Origin: Chitinophaga rhizosphaerae
GTDB lineage: Bacteria > Bacteroidota > Bacteroidia > Chitinophagales > Chitinophagaceae
Length of the DNA stretch: 64,000 nucleotides
Reading direction: 5' to 3'
Assembly: GCF_003958645.1 (NCBI RefSeq)
Contig: NZ_RXLO01000011.1
Location: 62,001 to 126,000 of the forward strand
Shown here piece after piece: positions 42,144 through 52,600 of the stretch. The notes below the pieces were generated by a model. That model saw nothing but the letters and a program-made list of their open reading frames with translations, searched no databases and was not told where the DNA came from. Every line of letters starts with the position of its first letter. Position 1 is the first letter of the stretch. The translations under genes were made by a program, and so were the position numbers.

Positions 42144-44636
42144 ATGAAATCAATCTTTTTCCTGATTATCGCCTTATTGCCTGCTACCTATGGGTATGGC
42201 CAACATACTTTGAAGGGCCGGATCAGTGACGAAAACAACCAGCCCGTGCCGGGCGCATCGGTCGTTGTCCGGCAAAAACCGCGGTTACAATCGGCCATCA
42301 CGGATAGCGCCGGCCGGTACACCTTCGCTAACCTGGCGCCTGGCCACGCCGATATCACCGTTTCCGCAGTTGGCCACCAAACCGTTCATGAATCGTTGCC
42401 CGTCTCCGGCGATAGGGAATTCAATGCCAGTCTCATTTCACGCTCCGCGCAGTTGCAGGCGGTGGAAGTGTTGGGCCGGTCTGCCAAAATGTACAACAGC
42501 GATTACAGCTTCAGCGCTACCCGCACTGCTATTCTGAATAAGGAACTGCCGCAATCCATCGGTACGGTTACAAAGGAACTGATCAAAGACCGGCAGTCGT
42601 TCCAGCTCGCCGATGCCGTGAAGGTGATTCCGGGCGTAGTCCCTGCCAGTTTTTACAACCAGTATACCATCCGCGGGATCAGTCAGAACGAGGAAGGACA
42701 GATACTCAACGGCATGCGTACCCGCCAGTATTATTTTCTGCAGCCCCTTACCGCCAACATCGAAAGGGTGGAGGTGATAAAAGGCCCTGCCAGTGCCACC
42801 TTCGCCAGTGTGGACCCGGGCGGCAGCATCAATATGGTGACCAAAAAGCCGCTGCCTTTCCACCGGCGCGAAATCTCCTTCAGCGCCGGCAGTTTCAGTA
42901 CGATCCGGGGTTCGCTGGACTTTACGGGGCCGCTTAACAAAGATAAGACGCTGTTGTACCGCCTCAACGGCGCCGTTCAGCGCGCACAAAGCTACCGCGA
43001 CCTTGTCCGCAACAACGCCCTGCTCATCTCCCCTTCGGTTTCCTACATCCCGAACGATAAAACGGCCGTCAACGTGGAAGTCATCTACAGCGATATGGAC
43101 GGCAACCTGGACCGTGGTCAGCCCATTTTCGGAGCGGTAGCGGGCAAGACGGACCTGCATAGCACCCCCGTCAGCCTGAACCTGGGCGCACCCAACGATT
43201 TTTTCCGGTCGAAGGAGTTCATCATCACCACCAGCCTTTCCCATAAATTCAGCGAGGCCATCAGTTTTAACGCTGCGTATATGAAGCAGACCTGGTCGGA
43301 AGACCTCCAGGAACACCGTACCAATAACGCGTTTGCCGTGGATATCGATAACCGGCCGGTGACATCGCTGGTGGGCATGCAGTTGGTGCAGCGGCAACAG
43401 ACCTGGAATACCGATAACGTAAACGCGTACTTCAATTTCCGTTTTAACACCGGCGGGGCGAAACATGAGTTGCTGGCCGGGTACGACCTGAGCAGCTGGC
43501 GCAAAATGAAAGGCGGCGGACAGAACGCTGCGCGGGGCTTCCTGCTGAAAAGCGGTGCGGTGGCGGGATCCTTTGTTCCTGCGAACGCAGCAGATTACCA
43601 GACGGTGACATACAACGGTAAAACCTTGCCCCGCCCCAATGTCCCCCATTTCGATCTGAACGATCCCGCCTATACGATCCGCAACGCCAGCGATTACAAC
43701 ATCAATTCCCGGATATCCATTCCCGCCGCGATCACTACCACCAATGCGGTGTATGTGCAGGAACAGTTGCGCTGGAACGGGTTCATCCTGTTGCTGGGCC
43801 TGCGGCAGGAGTGGTTCGAAGACGTAACTAATTACAAGGCGCCCCGGGAGCTATCGTTCACTAACAGCAAACTCCTGCCCCGTGTGGGCCTCACTTACGC
43901 GCTCACGAAACAGGTGAACGTGTACGGCACCTACCTCGAGGGATATCAGCCGCAGAGCAACACCGTGACGCTCATGCCGAATACCGGCGGTTATTTCTGG
44001 ACGGACCAGTCGGCCTCCCGGTTCAAACCGCTGATCAGCGATCTGAAGGAATTCGGTGCCAAGGCGGAGCTCTGGAATGGGAAACTGCACGTCAATGCAG
44101 CGGTGTACGAGATCAGGCAGCAAAACCTGTTGATGAACGCCAACCTGCCGGCCTGGCCGGATTCCATGATCACCCGGGGCGCGGAACGGAGCCGCGGCTT
44201 CGAGATCGACGTTACCGGCCATCTTTTGCCCAACTGGCAGGTATACGCTTCATATAGTTATACCGACGCGAGGATCGTGGAAGACAATGATCCCGCGCTC
44301 AAAGGCGCGCGCAAGCAGAATACGCCATTCAACAGCGCCAATCTTTGGACGCGGTACAATTTTAAGTCGAAAGGCCTGCTGAAAGACGTGGGTATCGGTG
44401 CCGGGGTGCAGCATAACGGCGACCGGCTGCCATGGTTCACCCGTGCGTTCCGCACACCTGCCTACACGCTGGTCGACCTCGCGCTGTATTACGCGCCGGG
44501 CAGCGGCAACATGCAGATCTCGATAAACGTGAACAATGTGTTGAACACGACCTACTGGATCGGCGCGCAAAGCTACCAGCGCCTGTTCCCCGGCGCTCCG
44601 CGCAGCGCGATGCTAACAGGCACATATTCATTCTAA
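42144..44636 (+). CDS. TonB-dependent siderophore-type receptor
   Basis: 830 residues from MKSIFFLIIALLPATYGYGQ; an upstream in-frame ATG is unlikely because the signal peptide begins here. A CarboxypepD_reg-like domain covers about 22-105 (GRISDENNQPVPGASVVV). The plug has the siderophore-receptor signature: ELPQSIGTVTKELIKDRQ, YTIRGISQNE, VEVIKGPASATFASVDPGG (about 130-245). The barrel ends in MLTGTYSF. It resembles the FhuA/FhuE/FpvA class rather than SusC, and no SusD accompanies it. Likely ligand: a ferric siderophore or similar chelate, consistent with the transport neighbours. Confidence 0.93.
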   Translation: MKSIFFLIIALLPATYGYGQHTLKGRISDENNQPVPGASVVVRQKPRLQSAITDSAGRYTFANLAPGHADITVSAVGHQTVHESLPVSGDREFNASLISRSAQLQAVEVLGRSAKMYNSDYSFSATRTAILNKELPQSIGTVTKELIKDRQSFQLADAVKVIPGVVPASFYNQYTIRGISQNEEGQILNGMRTRQYYFLQPLTANIERVEVIKGPASATFASVDPGGSINMVTKKPLPFHRREISFSAGSFSTIRGSLDFTGPLNKDKTLLYRLNGAVQRAQSYRDLVRNNALLISPSVSYIPNDKTAVNVEVIYSDMDGNLDRGQPIFGAVAGKTDLHSTPVSLNLGAPNDFFRSKEFIITTSLSHKFSEAISFNAAYMKQTWSEDLQEHRTNNAFAVDIDNRPVTSLVGMQLVQRQQTWNTDNVNAYFNFRFNTGGAKHELLAGYDLSSWRKMKGGGQNAARGFLLKSGAVAGSFVPANAADYQTVTYNGKTLPRPNVPHFDLNDPAYTIRNASDYNINSRISIPAAITTTNAVYVQEQLRWNGFILLLGLRQEWFEDVTNYKAPRELSFTNSKLLPRVGLTYALTKQVNVYGTYLEGYQPQSNTVTLMPNTGGYFWTDQSASRFKPLISDLKEFGAKAELWNGKLHVNAAVYEIRQQNLLMNANLPAWPDSMITRGAERSRGFEIDVTGHLLPNWQVYASYSYTDARIVEDNDPALKGARKQNTPFNSANLWTRYNFKSKGLLKDVGIGAGVQHNGDRLPWFTRAFRTPAYTLVDLALYYAPGSGNMQISINVNNVLNTTYWIGAQSYQRLFPGAPRSAMLTGTYSF

Positions 44637-44680
44637 CAGTTGCCGGTCTGGAACGGCCGGTAGCGAAAACCAGGGATTAC

Positions 44681-46117
44681 ATGAAACAAATCCGCATTAT
44701 AGCCGGTCTTTTTTTGAAAGTCGTTTTCCGGAACAGGGCGCTGGCCGCCATTTACGCTATCTGGCTGCTGCTGGTTGCTTTTGCGGCGGCAACGGGCTGG
44801 AAGACCTATGCCGGTCAGCAGGGAATTCGGACGCAGATGCAGCAGGCCGCGCGCCAGAGTTGGGAAGCCAATCCCGACAAGCATCCGCACCGCATGGCGC
44901 ACTTCGGGACGTTCGCTTTCCGGCAGAAGCATCCGCTGAGCATGTTCGATTACGGCATGGAGTCGTTTACCGGCAACGCCGTGTTCCTTGAAGCGCATAA
45001 ACAGAATACCGTCAATTTCAGCGAAGCCGGCTTCAGCACCGGGTTGTTGCGTTTCGGCGAAATCAGCCTGGCCATGCTGGTGATCGTATTGTTGCCGCTG
45101 ATCTTATTCTTTCTCGGTTTCGATGCGGTGGCGCGGCAAAAGGAGAACGGTACCCTTAAAATTCTGCTCATACAGGGAGCGGGCTTTACGCCGGTGATTT
45201 GGGGCAACTGTCTCGGGATGTTTGTGCTGGCCATCGGCTTTTTGTTGCCGGTGGTGATTGCCGTGGCGGTGCTCCTGGGCATGCAGGATGCGCCCATGGC
45301 CGGAGGGTTGTTGCGCGGCAGCCTGCTGTTGGCGATATGCCTGGCTTATTTGTGGCTTGCCGGCGTTGTGGCGATATGCGTTTCCGCCCGCAGCGATTCG
45401 GGGCGTACCGCTTTGCTGAAGTTGCTGGGGCTGTGGCTGTTCATGACCATCGTGCTGCCCAAGACCCTGCAGTCGGCCGGCAGCGCCCTGTTCCCCGCCC
45501 CGGGGAAGATCGCTTTCGACACGGCGGTGGAAAAAGATGTGCTGGCGATCGGCGACAGCCATAATCCCAACGATCCCCATTTCAAGCATATGAAAGATTC
45601 GGTATTGAAGGCCAATGGTGTAGACTCGGTACAGCAACTGCCGTTCAACTACGGCGGCTTCGTGATGCGGGAAGGGGAGCGGATGAGCGCCGAAGTGTAT
45701 AACGCGCACCTGCAGGGATTATACGATATCTATGGCCGGCAGAACGCCGTCAGCGCCTGGGCGGCGTTCGCCGATCCCGTTATCGGCATCAGGAACCTGA
45801 GCATGGCGCTCAGCGGTACCGATTTCGGCGCATACCGCAAGTTCCAGGACGATGCGGAAGCGTACCGCTATCAATTGGCGCAAACGATGAACGAGCTTCA
45901 GATCGAATACATCCCCAATGCGCAACCTGCCAAAAACGAAAAGCCCCACCAGATCGGCCGGGAACATTGGGCGGAGTTCGGTGATTTTCAGCATGAATTT
46001 CAACCCGTCCCCACCGTGCTCGGCCAGGAGCTGCCCGCCATCGTGGCTGTCCTGACCTGGTTCGGACTTTCGTTCGTCCTGATATTCTTCACCTCCAGAA
46101 AAGCGAAAGCGCTGTAA
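44681..46117 (+). CDS. ABC-2 type permease, DUF3526-like (first of two)
   Basis: 478 residues from MKQIRIIAGLFLKVVFRNR; text upstream in this frame is a shadow of the receptor gene. TM1 is at about 20-40. A large extracytoplasmic domain follows (about 41-130, HPHRMAHFGTFAFRQKHPL). Then come a group of four membrane helices (about 130-285), a second soluble domain (about 290-440), and a last helix near the C-terminus (LPAIVAVLTWFGLSFVLIFF). This layout matches DUF3526 permeases. It would pair with the next gene and the ATPase at 41377. Confidence 0.85.
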   Translation: MKQIRIIAGLFLKVVFRNRALAAIYAIWLLLVAFAAATGWKTYAGQQGIRTQMQQAARQSWEANPDKHPHRMAHFGTFAFRQKHPLSMFDYGMESFTGNAVFLEAHKQNTVNFSEAGFSTGLLRFGEISLAMLVIVLLPLILFFLGFDAVARQKENGTLKILLIQGAGFTPVIWGNCLGMFVLAIGFLLPVVIAVAVLLGMQDAPMAGGLLRGSLLLAICLAYLWLAGVVAICVSARSDSGRTALLKLLGLWLFMTIVLPKTLQSAGSALFPAPGKIAFDTAVEKDVLAIGDSHNPNDPHFKHMKDSVLKANGVDSVQQLPFNYGGFVMREGERMSAEVYNAHLQGLYDIYGRQNAVSAWAAFADPVIGIRNLSMALSGTDFGAYRKFQDDAEAYRYQLAQTMNELQIEYIPNAQPAKNEKPHQIGREHWAEFGDFQHEFQPVPTVLGQELPAIVAVLTWFGLSFVLIFFTSRKAKAL

Positions 46118-46120
46118 CTT

Positions 46121-47470
46121 ATGTACCGTTTGGCATTCAAGCATTTCATCCGCAGCAGGGCCGTCTATATCGCCCTGGTATTGTTCCTGGCCACCGGCAT
46201 TGTCAGCATCCTGATCGGCCGCTCGTTCCAGGAAAAACAGCAGGCTTCCGCAGATGCGGTAACCCGGTTGCAAAAAGAACAGATCGAAAGGAACGTGACT
46301 TACGTCAACGACCAGTTTGGCCTGCTGACGTATTACCTGCGTTTCGCGTTCATCGATAAGCCCGATCCGGTGGCGGCGCTCGCCATCGGCCAGCGCGACT
46401 TCAACGCGTCGATCCAGTACCTCACCATCCGCGGGCTGGAAGGACAGCGCTACGATACCGGGTTGTATAACCCTTACAACCAGCTCGCGGGCAATCTCGA
46501 CCTCAGCTTCCTGATCCTGTTCCTCTTTCCGCTGCTGATCATCGCTTTTTGCTTCAACGCGCTGTCGCAGGAAAAGGAGCAAGGCACCTGGCCGATGGTA
46601 AAGGTGCAATCGCCCTGGCCGCTCACGTTCATTTTGCAGAAGTTGAGCATCCGCCTCGTGGTGGTACTGGCGTTGCTGTTCGTATTATTGATACTGGCCG
46701 CCTTCATTGCGGGGATCCCGGTAAACGAGCGCCTGCTCGCATTTACCGCCATCTCGGTATTGTATATCCTTTTCTGGTTCGCGGTTTGCTTCGTGGTAAT
46801 CGCACTGCGTAAAAGCAGTAGTGTGAATGCGCTGGTGTTGCTGGGGGCCTGGGTGTCGATCTGCCTGCTGGTACCGGCCGCCATCAATAATTACCTCACG
46901 GCACGCTATCCCGTAAAGGAAGCATTCAGCACCTTCCTCAAACAGCGCGACGGGTATCATAATAAATGGGATCAACCCGCCGACTCCACGATGAACGCCT
47001 TCTTCCGCCATTATCCGCAATTCAGGGAGTATCGGTGGAAAAGCGAAAAGTTTAATTACATGTGGTATTACGCGATGCAGCAGGCAGGCGACGACGAGGC
47101 CGCGGCAGGCAGTAGCGCGATGTTCGAAAAACTACGCCTCCGGCAGGCTTCCGCTTCCGTAGCTGCGTTTTTCTTTCCGCCCATGCATGCGCAGTTGCAG
47201 TTTACCGATGTTGCGGGCACGGGTTTGTCGCAGCATTTACAATTCCTGGACAGCACGGCGGTGTTCCACGAAGACAAAAAGCTGCATTTCTACCCGAAGA
47301 TTTTCGGCGACAGTGCGGTGGCGGGGGAAGATTGGGCGAAACATGTACCTGCATATTTCCGGCCGGAAAACCCCGTTCGCTGGGCGGCTTTGGTGACGCC
47401 GTTCGTGTTGTACATTATCGTGCTGGCTGCGGCCGGCGTGTTCCTGTTCAACAGGAAACCGGCGAACTGA
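46121..47470 (+). CDS. ABC-2 type permease, DUF3526-like (second of two)
   Basis: 449 residues, starting 3 bp after the previous stop. TM1 is at about 13-30 (YIALVLFLATGIVSILIG). Then come a soluble loop, membrane helices at about 130-260 (FLILFLFPLLIIAFCFNALS; VLLGAWVSICLLVPAAI), a second soluble domain containing FFPPMHAQLQF, and a terminal helix (LVTPFVLYIIVLAAAGVFLF). It keeps the same topology as its neighbour with low sequence identity, so the two probably form a heterodimeric channel. Confidence 0.85.
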   Translation: MYRLAFKHFIRSRAVYIALVLFLATGIVSILIGRSFQEKQQASADAVTRLQKEQIERNVTYVNDQFGLLTYYLRFAFIDKPDPVAALAIGQRDFNASIQYLTIRGLEGQRYDTGLYNPYNQLAGNLDLSFLILFLFPLLIIAFCFNALSQEKEQGTWPMVKVQSPWPLTFILQKLSIRLVVVLALLFVLLILAAFIAGIPVNERLLAFTAISVLYILFWFAVCFVVIALRKSSSVNALVLLGAWVSICLLVPAAINNYLTARYPVKEAFSTFLKQRDGYHNKWDQPADSTMNAFFRHYPQFREYRWKSEKFNYMWYYAMQQAGDDEAAAGSSAMFEKLRLRQASASVAAFFFPPMHAQLQFTDVAGTGLSQHLQFLDSTAVFHEDKKLHFYPKIFGDSAVAGEDWAKHVPAYFRPENPVRWAALVTPFVLYIIVLAAAGVFLFNRKPAN

Positions 47471-47504
47471 TCCGGGATGTAACCGCTTAACCTTTTGACC
47501 GATC

Positions 47505-47759
47505 ATGGAATTTTGGCCGATTTGCCTGGTGTTGCTGGCGCCGATATGTACGGCCGCCCAGCATCGGACGCGCTATGGCAAGGTGACGGATACCGCAGGC
47601 GGGGCCTTGCCCCATGCGGTGGTTACCGTTAAGCCGTTGCAGGCCGGAGGTTTGTCTGGCACGCGCGCAGATAGCGCGGGAGCGTACCGCGTACCCGGAC
47701 TTTCTACAGGTTTTCCCGGGGCAGATCAGGAAATGACGGGATGCATCCGTACACGGTAA
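47505..47759 (+). pseudogene. Truncated N-terminus of a TonB receptor or CarboxypepD_reg protein
   Basis: 84 residues. A signal peptide (MEFWPICLVLLAPICTAAQ) is followed by a CarboxypepD_reg-like start (RYGKVTDTAGGALPHAVVTV ... SAGAYRVPGLSTG). The text then runs into a short unrelated tail (FPGADQEMTGCIRTR) and a stop. The plug and barrel are absent. It is best explained as the remnant of a receptor gene lost between the ABC operon and the sigma gene. A functional small secreted protein is possible but less likely. Confidence 0.55.
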
Positions 47760-47862
47760 GAGTATCGTAATACTAGGGTCTTGTTCACCCGGAAACTTTC
47801 TGAAAAAGTAAGTAAAAATGTCGCGCTGGTGCTTATATTGTGCATGTGGATGGGGGGCAACC

Positions 47863-48465
47863 GTGGACGTGAACAATTATTTATCCGAGATTATGGTGCA
47901 TTTGTTAAGACGGATACAGGAGGAAGACGACCAGGCGGCGTTCAGGGAATTGTACCAGTCCCTCGCACCGCAACTCCTCAAATTCGCCTACCTGTATATC
48001 AAAAGCAAGTTCATTGCGGAGGAAGTGGTGAACGATGTGTTCCTGCGCCTCTGGCACAGGCGGCAGCACCTCGACGAGATTTCCGATCTCAAGGTATACC
48101 TGTACGTAGGTATCCGGAACGGCATTTCCAATTACTTCACCCGCAACAGGGAATGGGAGCATGTAGACATCGATACCGTGTCGGACGTCGCCCTGGAACT
48201 CGCCATCGATCCGGAGCAGCAGATGATTTCCTCCGAATTGCGGGCCCGGATCGAAACCGCGGTGGCAGGCCTGCCGCCCCGGTGCCGCGTTATTTTCAAA
48301 CTGATCCGGGAAGACGGGCTGAAGTACCGGGAAGTAGCGGAAATCCTCAATCTTTCCGTGAAAACGATCGAAAACCAGGTCACCATCGCTATCCGGAAAA
48401 TCGGGGACGAAATATACCTGCGCACGGGCGAAGGCCGGCCGGCGGAGCGTACTTCCAATATTTAA
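47863..48465 (+). CDS. ECF RNA polymerase sigma-70 factor
   Basis: 200 residues from GTG (VDVNNYLSEIMVHLLRRIQ). An ATG 45 bp upstream adds atypical Cys/Trp-rich text; ATG 47893 is a shorter option. Region 2 is DDQAAFRELYQSLAPQLLKF, then AEEVVNDVFLRLWHRR. Region 4 is LPPRCRVIFKLIREDGLKYR, then EVAEILNLSVKTIENQV. FecI-like Bacteroidota ECF type. It is tandem with fecR 62 bp downstream and probably reads the G-run/TGTGTCT promoters at 48476 and 54519. Confidence 0.92.
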   Translation: MDVNNYLSEIMVHLLRRIQEEDDQAAFRELYQSLAPQLLKFAYLYIKSKFIAEEVVNDVFLRLWHRRQHLDEISDLKVYLYVGIRNGISNYFTRNREWEHVDIDTVSDVALELAIDPEQQMISSELRARIETAVAGLPPRCRVIFKLIREDGLKYREVAEILNLSVKTIENQVTIAIRKIGDEIYLRTGEGRPAERTSNI

Positions 48466-48475
48466 ACGCCTTTTT

Positions 48476-48501
48476 GGGGGTAAAGGCAAAAAAATGTGTC
48501 T
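48476..48501 (+). promoter_or_regulatory. Candidate ECF-sigma promoter ahead of fecR-susC-susD
   Basis: A GGGGGTA block and TGTGTCT, 26 bases end to end, in the sigma-fecR gap. The same arrangement and length occur at 54519-54544. GGGGTA...GTCT motifs precede FecI/FecR-controlled genes in Bacteroidota (recollection). Confidence 0.55.
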
Positions 48502-48527
48502 AAACGACAGCAGAACTTAATTTTGAA

Positions 48528-49601
48528 ATGACAGCAGAGCAACAGCGGATCGATATATTATTGGCAAGGCATATGGCAGGCGAGATCACGCCGGCCGAGC
48601 GGGAGGAGCTGCAGCAGTTGCTGAAGGGCCACGCCGACGCGGCTTTTATGATGGAAGTGCTGAACGCTGTACAAACCGTAACGCCGGGCCGCGATCCCGA
48701 ACTGGCCGATCCCGGTAAGTGGGCGGAAAGAAGCTGGTCTTCGCTGGAAGCCGCCATGAACGCACCCGCAGCGCCGGCCGCCCCGAAGGAAGCCGCGCCC
48801 GTTGCCAAGGTCCGCCGTTGGCGGCCATGGTATTACGCCGCCGCCGCGGCTATCGCCGTTGCGGTGGCCATTCCTTTCCTCTTCGGGGATAAAGCGGACG
48901 TTCAACAGGAAGCGCAGCGTAACATCGTTATCGCGAAAGGGGAGCGCTCCAGCCTCGGCCTGCCCGATGGCACCAAAGTATGGGTGAACGGCGGCAGCAA
49001 ACTGTCGTACGGGGAGGCGTTCGGCCACAGCAACAGGGAAGTGTACCTGGAAGGGGAAGCCTGCTTCGAGGTGGCGCCCGATGAAAAACGGCCTTTTGTG
49101 GTCCGCACGGGGAACATGGACGTCCTTGTACTCGGGACCCGCTTCAACGTAAAAGCTTACCCGGAAGACGGGCAGGCGCAAGCCGTGTTGTTGAGCGGCA
49201 AAGTGAAATTAACGCTCCGCAATACCGCCGGCGGCCAGGAAAAAGACCTGCTGATCGCACCGGGCCAGAAAGTGACGCTCGGCACGGTGGCCGGGGAAGG
49301 GGTGGCCGATAGCGAATTGCAGCTCCCCTTGGAAGTAGGGGCCGTGAACCCGGCCGATTGCGACGAAATTGCCTGGATAAACGACCGGCTCGTGTTCCGG
49401 GACGTTCCGTTCCGATCGCTCGCCCGGGATATGGAACGCTGGTATAACGTGAAGATTCACCTCGAAGACGCCGCGCTGGGAAAAGAACTGTTCAGCGGCG
49501 TATTCGACAAACAGGATATCAACGAAGCATTAAAGGCGCTGCAGATCGCAACTCCTTTCACCTATACCCGGAATGGGGCGGATGTGTATATCCGCAGGTA
49601 G
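48528..49601 (+). CDS. FecR-family anti-sigma factor
   Basis: 357 residues. The N-terminal sigma-binding helical region (LLARHMAGEITPAEREELQQ) is followed by an Ala/Pro linker at about 77-90. One membrane helix is at about 102-121 (YYAAAAAIAVAVAIPFLF). The FecR domain is at about 133-240 (RSSLGLPDGTKVWVNGGSKL). The DUF4974-like C-terminus (about 283-357; LVFRDVPFRSLARDMERWY) ends YIRR. It links the STN-bearing SusC encoded 27 bp downstream to the sigma factor encoded upstream. Confidence 0.93.
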   Translation: MTAEQQRIDILLARHMAGEITPAEREELQQLLKGHADAAFMMEVLNAVQTVTPGRDPELADPGKWAERSWSSLEAAMNAPAAPAAPKEAAPVAKVRRWRPWYYAAAAAIAVAVAIPFLFGDKADVQQEAQRNIVIAKGERSSLGLPDGTKVWVNGGSKLSYGEAFGHSNREVYLEGEACFEVAPDEKRPFVVRTGNMDVLVLGTRFNVKAYPEDGQAQAVLLSGKVKLTLRNTAGGQEKDLLIAPGQKVTLGTVAGEGVADSELQLPLEVGAVNPADCDEIAWINDRLVFRDVPFRSLARDMERWYNVKIHLEDAALGKELFSGVFDKQDINEALKALQIATPFTYTRNGADVYIRR

Positions 49602-49628
49602 TTCAGTAGTATCAACCAATGGAATCGT

Positions 49629-52600
49629 ATGAGCGCGCGTGTATGGCTATGCATGCTGGTTGTTGTTGTGGTAAGTCTCACTGCCAAAGGGCAGGAGCGT
49701 TATTCCTTTTCTTTCCGGAATGTGGGGATGGACCAGATATTGACTGAAATCGGCACGGAAACCGGTTACAAATTCCTGTATAATTCCCGCAACATCCCCT
49801 CCAGTCCCCTCAACTTTACTGTCCACAAGGCTACACTGCCGCGCATCCTGTCGCGCTTGCTGGGCGACAGCCTTCAATTCAATATCCTCGACAACAAACT
49901 GATCGTGATATCGGCCATCGGCGCGCCGGCCAGCCGCACGATCACCGGAGTGCTCACCAATGGGCGGGAACAGCCCGTGCCGGGGGCTTCCATTCATACA
50001 GAAGGCGAAGCGGCCGGCACAGTCTCCGATTCCAGCGGATTTTTTACCCTGGAGATCAAACGGGAATCCGTGTTGCGGATCAGCCATATCGGGTACTACG
50101 CCAAAAATGTGTCTACCGCCGGCCTGTCCCACATCCGGCTGGAACTGGCCGAAAAGCACAAAGACCTCGAAGAAATAACGGTCACCGCCCTGGAAATACC
50201 GAAAGAAACCCGGTCGATAGGTTATGCCACCCAATCATTCAAAGTGGCCGGCACGGATATCGTCAAATCGCGGGAACCGAATGCCTTTACGTCGCTGTAC
50301 GGAAAAGTGGCGGGCCTGGGCGTGCAGAATTCCCGCTATCTCTTCAATAACCCTTCCCTGTATCTCCGGGGCCAGCGGCCGCTGGTGGTGGTGGATGGGA
50401 TACCCGTTGATACCGACTCCTGGGATATCAATATGGACGACGTGGAATCGATTACCGTACTGAAAGGGCCTGCTGCCGGCGCTTTGTACGGCCAGCAGGG
50501 CGCCAATGGCGCCGTGCAGATCAAGACCAGGCGGGGCGCTTCCAACAAAAGGCCGGTTGAAATGTCGTTCAGCTCCACTACAGAATGGCAGGTAAGCCCG
50601 GTGGCCTTTCCGCATTCGCAGGGCAGCTACGGGCCGGGGGATTATTTCAAGTATGCTTACAAAGACGGCAAGGGCGGCGGTATCAACGATTTCGATTACA
50701 ATATCTGGGGGCCTCGCATGGAAGGGCAGCTCATCACGCAGTGGGACAGCCCCCTCGATGCCAATGGCAACCTGGTGCCGCTGCCCTGGCTGCCGCGGAA
50801 TAAAAACAACCTCCGCGATTTTTTGCGCAACGGGATGTTGACCATCAGCAACCTCGCCCTCACCACTAAAAACGACCAGGGAGATTTCAGGATTTCGCTG
50901 ACCCGGCATTTCCAGCGCGGCATCGTGCCCAATTCGAAGCTGGGGATTACGACCGTGAACATGTCACTCGGGCAAAACATCGGCAAGCGGCTGCGGGCCG
51001 ACGTGATGGTCAATTACAACCGGCAGCACACTCCCAATTACCCCAGCATTTACTACGGCCCGGAAAGTGCGGTGTACGAATTGCTGATCTGGAACGGCGC
51101 CAATTTCGATATCAACGACCCGCGGCTGCGGAACTACTGGAAGCCGGGGCAGGAGGGCGTTCAGCAGCAATGGCTGGAATATGTGCGGTACAATAATCCC
51201 TGGTTCAATGCGTATGAAAATACCAAAGCGTTCAGTAAAGACGTGTTCACGGGATTCGTTTCGTTAGCGTATAAAATTTCGCCCGCTTTCAACCTGCAAT
51301 TGAAATCGGATTTCAATATCCATTACACCGGCCAGGAATGGCGTTTCCCGGTGTCGGGGAATTTCTACGGGCTGGACTTCTATAAAGTGGGCGCTTATAT
51401 GGAAGCCAGTTCCCGGTTCAGCCAGCAGAATGCTTCTTTCATGCTGAATTTCCAGCGGAAGATCGAGAACAACTGGTCGGTAAAGCTTTCCACCGGCGGC
51501 AACCTCCAAACCATCCGGCGGAAAAACTACTCCGCCCATACCTCCGGCGGGCTTTCCGTTCCGGGCGTATACAATCTCCAGAATTCCGCCATGCCTGTCA
51601 ATAATGCGGAGAATTACCGCAGCCTCATGCAGGTGGCCAGTTTTTACGGATATGCGGACGTGGCTTACAAAAATCTGTTATACCTCGATGTGTCTGGCCG
51701 GTTCGACCGCAATTCCAATATGCCGCTGCGTAACAATATCTATTTCTATCCCCAGGCCAGCCTCAGCGCCATCATTTCCGATATGGTGAAGCTCCCCCGC
51801 GCCATATCTTTTCTGAAATGGACCGGCTCCCTGGCCAGGGTAGGAGAAGGGCTGAGCCCTTATTCCCTGGCGCAGACCTACGGGTGGGCGACGGCCTGGC
51901 TCGGCAACCAGGGTGTAACATACGCGCCCGACAACGTGCTGTACAACCCCGATATCAAACCGGAGTTTCATACTACCATGGAAACCGGGCTGGACGCCCG
52001 CTTCTTCCACCAGCGCGCCGGCCTGAAGGCACAGGTGTACCGGACGGTAGACGGGCCGCAGATATTTAATTTGTCCATCTCCGCCGCTTCGGGCTGGGGG
52101 TATCAGAAAATGAACGGGTTGGAGCTGGAGCGCCGGGGCTTTGAATTGATCGTTGACGCCATACCCGTGCAACGCAAGCATTTTACCTGGACGATGGCGG
52201 GCAATGTCAGCCGCAACATCCGGTATCTCAGAAAAGTCTACGATTCGCTGGACCATCATATCCGCGTCAACGTAGGCGAGCGGTTCGATCAGCTGTTCGT
52301 CAACCCCTTCGAACGGAACCCGCACACCGGCGCCATCCTGTTCCATCCCAACGGAACGCCCGTCATTAACCGGCAACGGTTCGTAAGTTTCGGGAACACC
52401 GATCCCGACTGGCTGGTGGGGATGCAGCAACAACTGAAGTATAAATGTTTTCAGCTCACGCTGGATTTCGACGGCAGCTTCGGCGGCATTTTTTCCAATT
52501 ACCTGAACCTGAAAATGTGGCAGTCCGGTTCCCACCCGGATTCGGATAATTATTTCCGGTACCAGGACTGGCTGCATTATAAAGACCCCGGCTATCGCGG

